A stretch of 64,000 bases of DNA. Source: Collybiopsis luxurians FD-317 M1 (lineage: Eukaryota > Basidiomycota > Agaricomycetes > Agaricales > Omphalotaceae). A model generated the notes under the pieces. That model had not been told where the DNA came from. It was given only the letters and a program-made list of their open reading frames with translations, and made no database searches. Position 1 is the first letter of the stretch; every line of letters starts with the position of its first letter. The position numbers and the translations under genes are program-made. The stretch spans positions 62,001-126,000 of the forward strand of contig KN834843.1 in assembly GCA_000827265.1 (NCBI GenBank). The letters run 5' to 3'. Shown here in pieces: positions 35,743-47,612 of this stretch.

Positions 35743-38665
35743 TCAGTGTGCAAGATCCAACTTCGACATATCCCCAATAACATCATCCAAGCTCCTGCCA
35801 GCCACACCCGGAAGGTCAACCCTCATATTCAACACATCTCCCGCATCTACCCACGTCTTCGGTCCTTCCTTCACCGTCAAATAAGCACACAATTGCCCCA
35901 AGAGCGTCCGACTAGCCGCGCCTCGCAAGAACGATCTACTAAATACAATCACCATCCCCTTTCGGCATCGAGTAAGCATAACGTTCATTCGATTCAAAAA
36001 CTGCAAGAATCCCACTCGGGTTGATCGAACGACGGAGATGAGGACGTAGTCAGCTTCGTTACCTGTAAGTACATACGTAGGACGAAGACACCCGTTAATG
36101 ATTGTTCACGTTAAGAAATCAAAACTACTGACCCTGAAAACTATCGACATTGAACACATGCTCCCAAGGGAGCTCTTCCTGCTTCAACGCCCTTTGTATT
36201 GCCGCCCGTTGTGCGTCATACGGGGTGATAATGCAGAATTTCCGGGATCGATAATAATTCCTGACGAGGTTAACCATAATCGAAACTTCCACCGAGTTCT
36301 TCAAGGGAATGGTCAGCATGAAGCACGTTAGTGAGGAATAGATTGACTGACTGTCCAACTGAGCCCTTTCTTTTCTTCTTTTCCCCGCCAAGCATCAACG
36401 AAACGAACACAAGAAAAGTCGTTGATAGCATGACAAGATTTCAGCTGCGAACCGTATACATGCGTTGAAATAAAGGATCCAAGAGGGACCGGCATACGGT
36501 CTAGTATACAACGGTCAGCTGGATCGAGGAAGACAGGTTGAACATTGAACTCTTACATTGAACGTCAAGAAAATAGCTGTTCCCCTTCAAATGAGGGACA
36601 TCGAAAACGCTCTGTAACGATCTACACTCTTCTTGTCCAAAAGGGGGCACTAGACAGAGGTAAAACGTCGTTAGTGAGGGAGCTTTGAGAAAAAAATTCA
36701 CGTACGCTGCTTCGGATCACCAAAAAAGCACACTTTCCCAAGCGAGTTTCGAAACTCGTAAAAAACATGCTACAGTCAAACAAAGGTCAGGAAACGAGAA
36801 TCTACTGAAAACAACCACTGAGAACTTGCCATGTATTCAAAAACATCAATCTGGGAGGCCTCATCGACGACGAGGTTCTGTACAGGGACGATATCGAACA
36901 TTCCGTTACGCTCGAGACCGGGGTTGGACAGAAGCGCGAGCGTTGAGAGAATAACCGTAGAGCTTCCTATCATCCGACTGAGACCCACCCGATCTCGAGG
37001 CAGTCGATCTGTTCGAATCAAGTTTTCTTGAATCTTTTCATAGATATGTTCGTGCCTACGAAGAGTTTAGTCTCGGCACAAAGAGGAACCAAACAAGGTT
37101 CGGAGAGGCCTACCATTCGACGTAGAACTCCTTCGATACGATCAACTTGAAATCTACGTTTCGCTGTGAAAGCTTTTCGGCGATGTTCTTCACAGACACG
37201 TTCGAATGTCCGATGATCCATACGGGTTCGAGGTACACCTTGGACCAGATTTCCGCAGCGGACGAGATGGTTGTGGTTTTACCGGTACCCGGAGGTCCTA
37301 CGGCGAGAGTTATCAGAGTAAGAACCTGGCTATGTATAACAGGACGTACCGTGAACGACAACGATTGGAGAACCAGCTGTACAAGTCATCGCTCCTACTA
37401 CCTCCGCCTGCGAAGGATTGAGATGCTCGATGTATTGCATTTCGGCACACGCTTCGGAAGACGCGTTCAGACGTTGAACGTCCCAGTGGCTTCGAAACCA
37501 AAGATATCGGACAAACGGTGCGTCCAAAAGCGAGACTTGACCTTGAAGAATCCGAAGAACCAAAGCTTCCTGTGCTTTCTCAGCGGCCGTAGGATCTTCC
37601 AAGCCCACGACGGAAACACTTTGGAAGGGAGTGGCATTTGGGACAAATGTGTGAAGCTTGATGGCTGTCGTCTTTCCTTTTGCGCCGGTGGTGAAGCCTT
37701 GGTAAACCGACCCATCCTGGGCTGTGATTTCTACATATGACTATAGAACATCGATGAGAAGATAGTCAAAGGCGAAGGATAGAAACTGACCTGGCTAGAG
37801 TTGCTATGTCGAACTCGAGTTTTGTAACGGGAGTTGACGAGTTCTATTTTTCCTCCCTTTTTCATTTTGAAAGAGTCGAATTCGTTGTTGGAGATGCGAG
37901 GGCGTGTAAGGGCGAGGAGATCGTTTTGTTTTATGAGTGTATGGAGACATGCGAGTACCTGGAAAGAATTTTTAAAAAACAGGTCGGGAGGAAATCAACA
38001 AGGGGACGACTACGTACCTCGGCCTTGACCAGATTCGTATCCACTTTTTGAGCACCTCGAACTAGAGGGAGAGATTTGGCACAGTTCGCCACTCTGAAAA
38101 AGGACACTAAGATTCCACATGTAAGCTTGGGGGCAATGCCTTACTTGGCTGAGATCCACGCCCTCAAGCATAACTCATTCGTCGCGTTTTTCTGATCATT
38201 CTCGTGCCACAGCCGATCTACGCGAAAGCCGTTTGTGAGAGGACAGAGACCAGATTTTTGGATGACCTCTGACGGAGGGACTGCGGCCTCGGAAGTATTG
38301 AGAAAAAGTGTGGATAGGTCGACACCACGGACACGATGATCGAGGTGGCCTTGAAGGCGGAGTGCGAGCTTGGCCATACCGAACCCCGCTAGTGTCGTGA
38401 CCTCCGAGGCCAGAAGCTTGAAAAAGAATTTATCCAGTTTACGAGATCGTGTTCCGCTCGCATGGATAATATGGACCTCGTCTTCGGTGGCGACAGCGAT
38501 GCGGTCGAGGACCCCCTTGTTGTTTTGCGAAAGAGCTAGTCCGAGAACTTGACAAGTCGACGAAGCCAACTTGACGGCGGCGCGTCCAGCTTCCTGTCGG
38601 GTGTATCTGAATACAGGGAGTCCGTTAGGCAAGAGGGGCAAGACGTCCTGTCGAACGGTAGTCAT
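35743..38665 (-). CDS. hel4: pseudo-exonuclease/UPF1-like SF1B helicase, intact, divergent from XRN1
   Basis: Eleven exons: 38145-38665, 38018-38093, 37791-37958, 37350-37740, 37114-37297, 36830-37055, 36706-36769, 36557-36649, 36352-36500, 36133-36298 and 35743-36062; 785 residues, no internal stop. Residues 30-170 align by pattern with 3'-5' exonucleases (VLGLALS...IAVATEDEVHIIHA; LAGFGMAKLALRL; RGVDLSTLF), but motif I acids, the motif II Asp and the YxxxD Asp are all replaced. Helicase motifs: GPPGTGKT 386-393, DEAS 511-514, GDPKQ 539-543, QYRM 574-577, DSFQG 676-680, LTR 709-711. Exon 6 ends at a GC-AG donor (GCAAGT). The start is the first Met conserved in all copies (MTTVxQ, VLPxLP). 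It shares a 581-bp promoter interval with XRN1. RNA metabolism is inferred. Confidence 0.88.
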
Positions 38666-39246
38666 GATCAGCGGAGAGATCAAAGTCGGGGAAAGAGAGA
38701 GAGAGAGAGAGAGAGAGGGGAAGAAAGTAGTAGAGAAGAAGAAATTTTTTTTTCCTCGCCACTTGCCTATGTATAGAACACCCAAACAACAACCGCCGCA
38801 TGTCCGATGAGCGTTAATTATCAAAGGCCACACACACAAATACAACAAGTTGAGCTAATTTCTATTTATTATGACTTGGTCAGAGGCAAAAGGTGTAGTA
38901 CAAAGCCAAGTTTTTAGTACGTCTTTTGTGTACGTCTTTTGACTGTCAAAGGAATGAAGATTACCGAGTTTAGAAGTTGAACCCGGTGGCTTCTAGGCTA
39001 TACATTACTTGATAAACTGGTGGAAAACTGTAGATGAACACGATGAAATACGTATTGGATCCTCGAAAGAATATCATCGTATAGTCATGGAAATACGAAC
39101 AAGTCAGTTAAGCTTCAACTTGGTGGCTCGAAAGGAAGGCAGGATTAATTGGGCGCCAATCACAGGCGTCTAATGAAACGTGACGCACGAGCCAGCTCCG
39201 ACCAGCAAGGCTCCTTTAACCTGAACGTATACGACGACGAGAAAGG
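38666..39246. promoter_or_regulatory. bidirectional promoter interval hel4/XRN1
   Basis: 581 bp between the two divergent start codons. It holds a (GA)n tract at 38694-38717, close to the hel4 start and absent from hel2 and hel3. The right third is the segment also found upstream of the two chimeric relics. Confidence 0.6.
38694..38717. repeat. (GA)n microsatellite in the hel4 5' leader
   Basis: Twelve uninterrupted GA dinucleotides about 30-50 bp upstream of the hel4 ATG. Absent from the hel2 and hel3 upstream sequences. Confidence 0.9.
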
Positions 39247-42200
39247 ATGGGTCAGTTTCCATGAATCTTTTCATTTTGTAATCTAACTGATATCTTGTAA
39301 TTACTAGGTATTCCAAAGGTATGTTCCTGTTCATAGTTCCTCTACGTTTACTCAATTTTCTCCTAGTTTTTTCGCTGGATTTCGTACGTTCATTTCCAAA
39401 TTGAACCCCCTCAGAGACTGAATCTTTTACAGAGAACGATATCCTTTGACTTCTCAGCTTATTCAAGAGAATAAAATCCCAGAGTTCGGTTCGTAAACCC
39501 AGGATATTCGCGATATACATCTGCTCATATTTTCGTTCAAGATAATCTATATCTCGATTTCAATGCTATTATTCACAATTGCTCCCATCCCAACGATGAA
39601 GATGCCCATTTTCGACTATCTGAAGAACAGATATTCACCTCTATATTCGCCTATGTTGACCATCTCTTCGGTAAAATCAAACCCAAGAAGCTTTTCTTCA
39701 TGGCCGTGGACGGTGTCGCTCCTCGTGCAAAGATGAACCAACAGCGGAGTAGAAGGTTTAGGACGGCGAAGGAAGCTAGAGAAGTTCGGCAAAAGGCGGA
39801 AGCAAGGGGAGAAACGCTGCCGGAAGAGAAAGCGTTTGACAGCAACTGTATTACTCCTGGGACTCCATTCATGGCCAGGCTATCGGAGCAGCTCAAGTAC
39901 TTTGTCAACAAGAAGATCACCGAGGACTCGAACTGGAGGGACGTGGAGGTTGTTCTATCGGGGCATGAAGTCCCAGGAGAGGGGGAGCACAAAATTATGG
40001 AGTACATTCGCTTGGCCCGCTCGCAACCCGATTACAACCCAAATCTTCGACACTGTCTGTATGGCCTCGATGCGGATCTTATCATGCTCGGCCTTCTCAG
40101 TCACGACCCTCACTTTTGTCTCCTACGAGAAGAAGTCAAATTCGGACCTGCGCGAAAGAGTCGAACGAACGGCTCCCTCGATTCTATCAATTTCTATTTG
40201 CTTCATCTATCCTTATTCCGAGAATATCTCCACTTGGAGTTTGAAACCCTCTCCGACTCTCTACCTTTCCCTTACTCTCTCGAACGCGTTATTGACGACT
40301 TTATCCTCCTCGCCGTCTTTGTCGGCAACGATTTCTTACCCAACCTCCCTGACCTCCACATACACGAGAATGGCCTCGAAAAGCTCTTCCAAGTCTACAA
40401 AAAAGTTCTACCGACCCTCGAGGGCTATATCAACGACTCAGGGTCGATCAACCTACCGCGCCTCCAAGCTATCCTCGACGAAATGGCCGAATGGGAAGTA
40501 GGCGTGTTCGAGAAGGAATACTCGGATGTCAACTGGTTCAAAGGCAAACAAACCAAGTTCAAAGACGGCGGTCCACCCAAAAACAACGGCCCTTCCCTCG
40601 TTTTGACGAAATCCCAGCGGGAGATATTTCGCTCCGTTCGCGATTGGGTCACGTCGAAACCGCGAACGCCGCTGACGATGACGAATACGTTCCCAGCTAA
40701 AGACCGGAAGTTCATCGCGGATGTTGCGCGTGATTTTCATTTATCTTTGGCGTGGGATGAATACGATGAGGATGGGAATAATCTGGTATCTTTCGCTCCT
40801 TATGTTCCGGAAGCCGCAGCATCGCAGGACGATGAAGAAGAGGAGGAGGATATGGAGGCACAAGCGGCCGTGTTTCGGGTTATACGCAAGTACGAAAAGG
40901 CCGCTACGCAGGACGAGGACGATGAGGATGATTTCGACACGCGCGCTGCGAACGCTCTCGCTTTCAAGATGGACGAGTGGAAGAGGTCTTATTATTCTGG
41001 AAAGCTTCAAATCTCTTACGACGATCCGGACCAGATGTACGCGCTGGTGTACCGCTACGTCGAGGGACTCCAGTGGGTCATGTATTATTACTTCACCGGA
41101 GTCAGGTCGTGGGGTTGGTTCTACGACTACCACTACGCGCCGCGCATTTCGGATTTGTCTTCGACGGCGACGTGGGGAGGGGAAGGCGGAGCGGGGAGGA
41201 GAGGGGTCGCTCAGCTTAGCTTTGATTTCAAACTCGGTCAACCGTTTAGACCGTACGAGCAGTTGATGGGTGTGTTGCCTGTGGCGAGTCGGGAACATAT
41301 CCCTTCGGCGTACCATGTACGTTTTTTGCCTTATTCCAATTTGTGCTTTATAACTGACTATCTATACAGGACTTGATGACGAATCCCGTATCCACCATTT
41401 GCGACTTTTATCCTGAAGACTTTGACACGGATCTGAACGGGAAGAAAGCAGACTGGGAAGCCATCGTCAAAATCCCCTTCATCGACCAAGACCGACTACT
41501 CGCAGCCATGAGCACCAAAGAACACCTCCTTACCGCCGCGGAGAAACAACGAAATACGTTCGGGAATAGTGTTCGATTCACTTTCCGAGGGCTCAATGGC
41601 GAACCGACCGAGTACCCTTCTTCTCTCCCTGGATTCTTCCCTCCGATTTATCGCTGTATGTGCAAAATGGAGGCGTTTGACCTTCCTACACTCGATCCGG
41701 ACCTTGGGTTATCGCTCGTCACCGGCCTCGTCGACGGCGCTTTAACCGGTCCCTCGGCTCTCTCCGGTTTCCCCTCACTCAACACTCTCCCCCATACGCA
41801 TACCGTGCTCGGCTACCACCACGTCAACGTCCACGGCACCGAGTCCCGCAACCAGAGTATTATCGTTCACGTTCGAAACATCCACGACGGTCGCAAGACG
41901 GAGGAGGTTGGGAAGGAGATGCTGGGTAAACGGACGTTTATCGGCTGGCCGTTCCTTTCGGAGGGGATGGTCGTAGCGGTGTCGGATGAGCTGTTTAGGT
42001 ATGAGAAGGTGCAGGTGGGGATGCTGGGGAGGGGGGCGGAGAAGGTGTTGGGTACGCCGCATAATCAGAATGGGCTGGGGCTGTGGAGGGCCAAGGCGGA
42101 TAGGATTGAGGGTGTGTATTCCAAGAGGTTTGGGGTGGTTACGGGGCCGATTGAGGTGTTGTTGCATGTGAGGCCTTTGAAGGGTGGGTTTTTTTTTCGC

Positions 42201-44043
42201 GCTTTTGTGTGTTTGTTTTTTTGGCGTCGTACTGAGGTCTTGTTAGGTCTGAAGCGGTTGGAAGATGGGTCATTCGTGAAGGATTACGAGGGAGCGGACA
42301 AGGAGACTGAAGCAGCCGTTCAAATGGTTGTCTCGAGTGTTGGCGCAGAGGACCCACGGTACACGGAACGACCGGCTCCGCCGTTATCTGAAGAGTTTCC
42401 CGAGGGCAGCAAAATCTTCTTTTTGGGAGAACACGCGTATGGGGTGGCTGCACAAGTGTCTGCTACGACAGAATCGAGTCTCTCGGTTATTCTTGCTGTA
42501 CGTTTCTTTGTATTGAGCTCTATCACCTTTTTACCCCTCCTGACGCGCACTTGGTGTTCTAGTTCTTCCCCTCCGACAAGTCTGAAAATGCGCAATTTAA
42601 ATCGGTCGTTCAAGACCAGACCCTCAGCTCCTCTAGGTACTATCCTGCGTACACCGCCGCCGAGATGTTGGGGCTGTCGAATCGAGGCATTGCAAAGATC
42701 ACCTCGAGCTTCATGTTGATTACCTCTGACAACCAGAAGCATAATCTCGGCTTGAGTATGAAGTTTGAGGCCAAGAGCTTGAAGGTTGTCGGGTACTCGA
42801 GGAAGGATGGGAGGCACTGGGAGTTTAGCGAGAAGGCTATCCAGTTGATCAAGGACTACATGGCCGCGTTCCCGGATATTTTCAGGTGTTTAGATTCGAG
42901 CGACAACGGTGAGTTTTAGAGCTTCCGGTAGGATGTTACCAGATACTGATATTCGTACCCCTGCCACAGCCATGTTGAGAGCTGCGGACGTCCTTCCCGA
43001 TGCCAACCCCGATGCACGAGTCAAAGAAATCAGATCGTGGTTGAAGAACAAGGGCGTCCGAGATTTCGAAGCTGTTTCCTTATTCTGTGATCAACTTTCC
43101 AAGGATACCATCGCGGAGATTGAGAAACTCGCGGATAATTTCACCGAGAACAAGTCATCTACGGCGATTAAGAAGGCTATCGTCAAGGGTATCCCTCGAC
43201 AGGCTGTCCTCAAACCTGCGCATGCGATCTATCGATTGCAGGGACAGAGGTTCGCTCTGGGCGATAGAGTTACGATGGTACAGGATACCGGTGGTGTTCC
43301 GCTGTCGGCGAAGGGGACAGTGATTGGACTGAACTCAAAGTCGATGGATGTGGTATGGGATTCTCCGTTTATGAGTGGGACTACTCTAGGAGATAAGTAC
43401 GTTGCTCTACTTTTTCTCGCTATTTCTCCTATTGATTATTCCTTTTAGATGCTCGCAGTATCGGGGGTCAACTGTCGAGTTTTGCTCGTGCCTGAATCTC
43501 TCTGATCCGCAGTTCGTCACCTCGACTAATCCCAAGGAACAGAAACCACCTCTTCCCGTCAACCATGCGGCTCCGTTCAAGCCTCGTTACGGTCCGTATC
43601 CGCAAGTACAGCCTGCACCAGGACAGGCACCGGCCGCTGGCTTCCGTCCCGCTCCTGCATCAAATAAACCGATCCATATCATGACCAACCCCAATCGCGG
43701 AGCCGGTATCGGAGCGCCAAGAATGGGCCGCGGAGGTTTCGCTCAGTCCTCGACGTCCCACCCGCATAGCCGAGGACCCTCGGACGGCCACGTACCCAAT
43801 GGGACAGCGAATGGACATGCTTCGACTGCGACGACGGGAACGGGTCATGTGAATGGCTTCGCTCAATCTTCTCGAGGACGAGGTGGGCCTCCTCGTGGGT
43901 TTGCTTCTGGTTCAGGATTTCGGGGACGGGGTGGGGTACCACCAGTGCAATCGCATTCGGCTTTTGACCGCGGAAGGGGAAGAGGGGGATATCGAGGACG
44001 GGGACGAGGAGGGTTTGCGCCTGCTGCTCCGCTCCCGTCCTGA
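39247..44043 (+). CDS. XRN1: 5'-3' exoribonuclease 1
   Basis: Degrades decapped 5'-monophosphate RNA in the cytoplasm. Ten exons: 39247-39250, 39308-39318, 39367-39383, 39433-39488, 39542-41316, 41370-42183, 42247-42497, 42563-42908, 42970-43396 and 43449-44043; 1431 residues. The three micro-exons encode MGIPKFFRWIS, the invariant XRN N-terminus, which confirms the start. Catalytic signatures: LYLDFN (Asp35), MAVDGVAPRAKMNQQRSRRF, VPGEGEHKIM, YGLDADLIML and VGNDFLP. Later come FYPEDFDTDLNGKK and the SH3-like/winged region (RFALGDRVTMVQDTG). The C-terminus is RGG-rich (RGRGRGGYRGRGRGG), usual in fungal XRN1. All introns are short; phases agree throughout. It is the single conserved anchor gene, and its 5' 190 bp are copied twice upstream. 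Confidence 0.97.
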
Positions 44044-44854
44044 ATCCATTACGAAGGGGAAGGTGAATTATGAGATGGAGATTACGACTATGGCATGATA
44101 TTTTTATTCGTTCTTGGTCTGTCCGCTTTCATGCGCATGCGCAAGAACGAGACTGTATGGGTTATGTGTATGGAAGGGATGAACGGTATTACGGGTCTTG
44201 TTCAAACTTGAAGTATATTATATGTCATATACTACTAAGAGTAGATACGAGTGTAATATGTAAAAAGTGGTTTGCGTGTACCAAATGTATGTAGGGACGA
44301 AATGCCCTGTTTTCATGATTATACGTGGGATGATGAACAAGTGCTCAGGCCGCTGAGCGTCCAAGACGTTCGGTTGAGAAACATATATACACAGGTGTAT
44401 TCACTACGTACGCTACGGTAAATTACAAATCCAAATATGTACATCCTTAACATAGCAAGTACCATATTACTTATCTACTCTGTACTACGTAGAAATATTA
44501 TGTGCAGAATGAAGTGGGTAATAGCTGTAAGGCGATCCGAGATAACAGAGCATGCGAGAGTAACGACGAGAAGCAATTTACGATGTACGGTACGGTACGT
44601 ATGATGTGTATATATAAAAGAAAAAAAAAAGTCCGACGAAAAAGCAGATCACAGCGAGGGGTTAAAGGCTACATAAGTATGATGACGCATGTATAGAAGA
44701 AAGGGGAAAAGAAAATTGCTCCAGACAGTTTGACAGTGATCCGAGGCATGAGATATCCATGTATGTATAGAGAGCTCGACGTGGAATCTATATCGCAATT
44801 AGATGGAAAATTAAAGCTTAGCTGCTTATTTTGTTTTTTTGAATTGGGATCTTT
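44044..44854. other. XRN1 / LAMTOR1-like convergent intergenic region
   Basis: No gene seen. AT-rich; it contains the 3' UTRs of the two convergent genes. Confidence 0.5.
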
Positions 44855-46041
44855 TCAGTCGCTATCCCAACCCACCGTCACGTCCCCTACATCATGGATT
44901 ACGAATGTAGGCAACAGATTGTGATTTGGATTTGGATTTGAGATGGGAGTGTGGTTCGCGAGCGGCAAGTCTGAGGACGAGGACAGCGGAGAATTGTCGG
45001 AATGAGGCGATGGCGGTGGGGGGCTCGTTATGCCTGGACTCGAGGGACCGGTATGTGGACTCTTGGATGAACCGATGGGACTGGCTGAACCTACATCTGC
45101 CTTGACCTGGCGTCTTCCTCTCCCGCGACTCGGTAAAGGATGGACGAGGCGCACGCCAAGACCAGAGGTCGTCCCGGTTGCTCGAACGTCCCCGGAACCG
45201 GGATTCGAAGGGCTCAAATCAGACGAAGACGAAGCTGATTTCGTTATAGGTGAGGGCGACGCTACAAACACCTTGTTCGCAGGACGTTGGGGCTGTGAAT
45301 CCGAAGTATTCTTGGTACCGGTACCACTGTCTGGGGCATCCGATTGACCGGAAGCCACTCTTCCCCTCGCCACATCTTCGCTCGAAGAGGTTTTTCGTTC
45401 CGAGGACAACGTCGTCGCTCGGGTACCTTCTATCTGTACCTGAACCTCGCTTGACTCGGGTTCGAGGGGAGCCGGTTTGGAGGTCATGGTGTGTATGAGA
45501 GTGGGATTGAACCCAATACCCACCGCGCCGTACCCGTATCCTTGGGAAAGATAGTTTCGATCGTAACGTGCAGCTGAGAGGGAACGAGGGGGATTTCGAG
45601 AGCCGGATCGGGAGAGGGAAAGGCTGCTGCTGCTTCGGCCACCTAGTCCAAACCGTTGAGGCGAGTACCGATTCGGTTGGTTCAGGACGTTGAAGGGTGC
45701 CGGAGAGAATGTGTTGATCATGTTCCTACAAGTAGAACTATCCGTGAGCAGGAATAGTTTCGATAAGAGCAAATGTCAGACGTACACTTCTTTTGCTCGA
45801 ACAATTTTCCCTAGCCTAGCTCTTTTTCTCTCTCTTTCTTCATCGGCAGCCTCCGGAGCACTGGGTCTTGAAAGAGAATAAGTAAAAACGGTACAGAATC
45901 CATTAGCAGAAAGACCTACTGTTCAGGCTCTACTACAGGCGGTATCAGACGAGACTCTTCATCAGGAGTGTCAGGCTCATCTTCCACCCTCCTCCTTCGC
46001 CTCCCCCGACAGCACGAAAACAACAGTGTGACCACTGTCAT
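44855..46041 (-). CDS. LAMTOR1-like (Ragulator p18) protein with long low-complexity tail, tentative
   Basis: Three exons, 45920-46041, 45786-45866 and 44855-45725, in phase, 357 residues. The N-terminus has a Cys pair and Arg cluster (FSCCRGRRRRR), then acidic DEPDTPDEESRLIPP and the helix DEERERKRARLGKIVRAKEV followed by NMINTFSPAPFNVLNQ. This order (Cys near the N-terminus, ESRLL-like box, ERLxxIVRxxExxMI helix) resembles fungal LAMTOR1/p18, a lysosomal anchor of TORC1 signalling. A real LAMTOR1 begins MGCC; here the Met is MTVVTLLFSCC, so a short upstream exon may be missing. The remaining 270 residues are Ser/Pro-rich and of unknown role. The 5' part is duplicated at 49255-49810. Confidence 0.45.
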
Positions 46042-47612
46042 TTAATGTGCCACTTATCAAGAGTTTACACGTTGCTTAGGGTTGGATTCACAGCTTGCTA
46101 GTTGGTGTTGGAGCAGCGATGGACAAATTGTGTGGCGTAGAAATCGTAAACGCGTATAATAGCTGAGGAAGGCCACAGGAATTCAGAGCTGTGATGCAAG
46201 TCGGAAGCAAAAACCTTAAATTGGAAATCTGTCGTCGGCATCATTGAGCGCTTGTTTAAGCGCCCGGCGCATACTTTTTGTTGTTTTGCTTTTTGCGTTT
46301 TGGTTTACTTTTAATATGGAATCAATTTTCCATGATCATCTGGTTTTTTATTGTTCTGCTGGCTTTTAGGGCTTCAGAAACTCGAATGCTCATTCGGTAT
46401 GCTGGAGTGTGCTTGACATCAAGATCGTGAACCCTCCCGTCCTGGTTCTCCAACCTCACGAGCGATTCAAACCCATAGCAGTTTATTTAAGTGCAATTTT
46501 AACGTTCATGCCGTGCTCCAGATGCAGCGCCAGGTTTATGTTAATCGATCTACGCCAGCTAGAAGGAGACTGGACAAGACTTGGGCCGACCATCGACAAA
46601 AAAACAATAACTGTTGTTCTTACCAGATCTTGCGGCAAGTGCGCTCAAGCTTTCCCCCAATTGAATTTTCATCGATACAATTCCAAAATTGACTCTAGCA
46701 GGGTTCACCAACTTGGCACGTTGTCAGTTTTTGAATCACATACATACAGTATTATATCGCTAAAGTGAATATGACCGCTAAATTTCAACTTTTTCGCTTA
46801 GCAAAACTGACTAGGATGGTTGTGCAAAGCGATGCAAAGCGCCTCTCTTCAAGTTCACCAACGAAAACTATAGTAGCAATATAGTAGTGTATTGATCTAT
46901 AGCCAGATACCGACTTATTTCTCAAACTAGGACGATACCGGACAAGACTTCAGCCAACAATTAGTAGTTAAATTCGTCGCCAATAGAAATTGACTGAGGT
47001 GTATCTTTTCCCACAATTCCGGATCAATGCGCGCAAACTTTTGCTTGAATTTTTTATTTTTCTGCATTTAAGCATGACTTCTCACGTGACAAAAGGCGGC
47101 GGCACGCCTGTAATCTGAGCTCTCTTCGCTGAGTTGAAAGACTAGCCCTCAGTGTACGATGTGATTATCATTCAAGTTACTTACCAAATACGAGTCCTTA
47201 CCACACAACCCTTAGCCGTCCGATACAACAGTTCTTATTAGTAGACAGAAAATGAATACTTTGCGCTAGGATTACCAATTTCTTAGCACGACAGATAAGA
47301 TCATAGTCTCTATCTTGATTTTGCAGAATGATCATGGTCAAGACTCAAAATGTATTTTACAGGATCGTCACACCTTAAAACGTATACTTTCAAATTTCCC
47401 TAAATCTTTTCCACTGTGCTTTGAAGGCCCCTTCAAAACTGATAGCCAACATTCCGCGCATTTCCGAAGAGTCTACTGTAAACTGTTGAAGAGGGAAGCC
47501 CGTAAATTTTTGATTGCATACAAGAAGAGCGAAGTTGCGCGGTAATTGGATTTATACATAGGTGAAACTGCGTTGCTGGACATAGTATAGTACCAATACA
47601 TCAGAATCATGA
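46042..47612. other. upstream region and intergenic DNA without a supported gene
   Basis: Left part (to about 46290) is the LAMTOR1-like promoter block, repeated twice further on. A 119-codon plus ORF (46409-46768) lacks any family features. The rest shows nothing recognisable. Confidence 0.45.
46066..46290. repeat. triplicated promoter block, copy 1
   Basis: Shared with 49813-50015 and 53272-53460: GCTAGTTGGTGTT, ATTGTGTGGCGTA, GATGCAAGTCGGAAGCAAAA, GGCATCATTGAG and TGTTTAAGCGC, in that order. Confidence 0.8.

Noticed and set aside
39836..41316. Long alternative-frame ORFs on both strands within XRN1
   Set aside because: They overlap the XRN1 exons, have biased Arg/Ser composition and no motifs; shadows of the real frame.
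45786..45866. Suspected frameshift in exon 2 of the LAMTOR1-like gene
   Set aside because: Recounting the GA/A run showed 81 nt and an open frame joining in phase to both neighbours; the first reading was a transcription slip.
46409..46768. 119-codon plus-strand ORF
   Set aside because: No start context, introns, domain or conservation in the duplicated block; probably chance.
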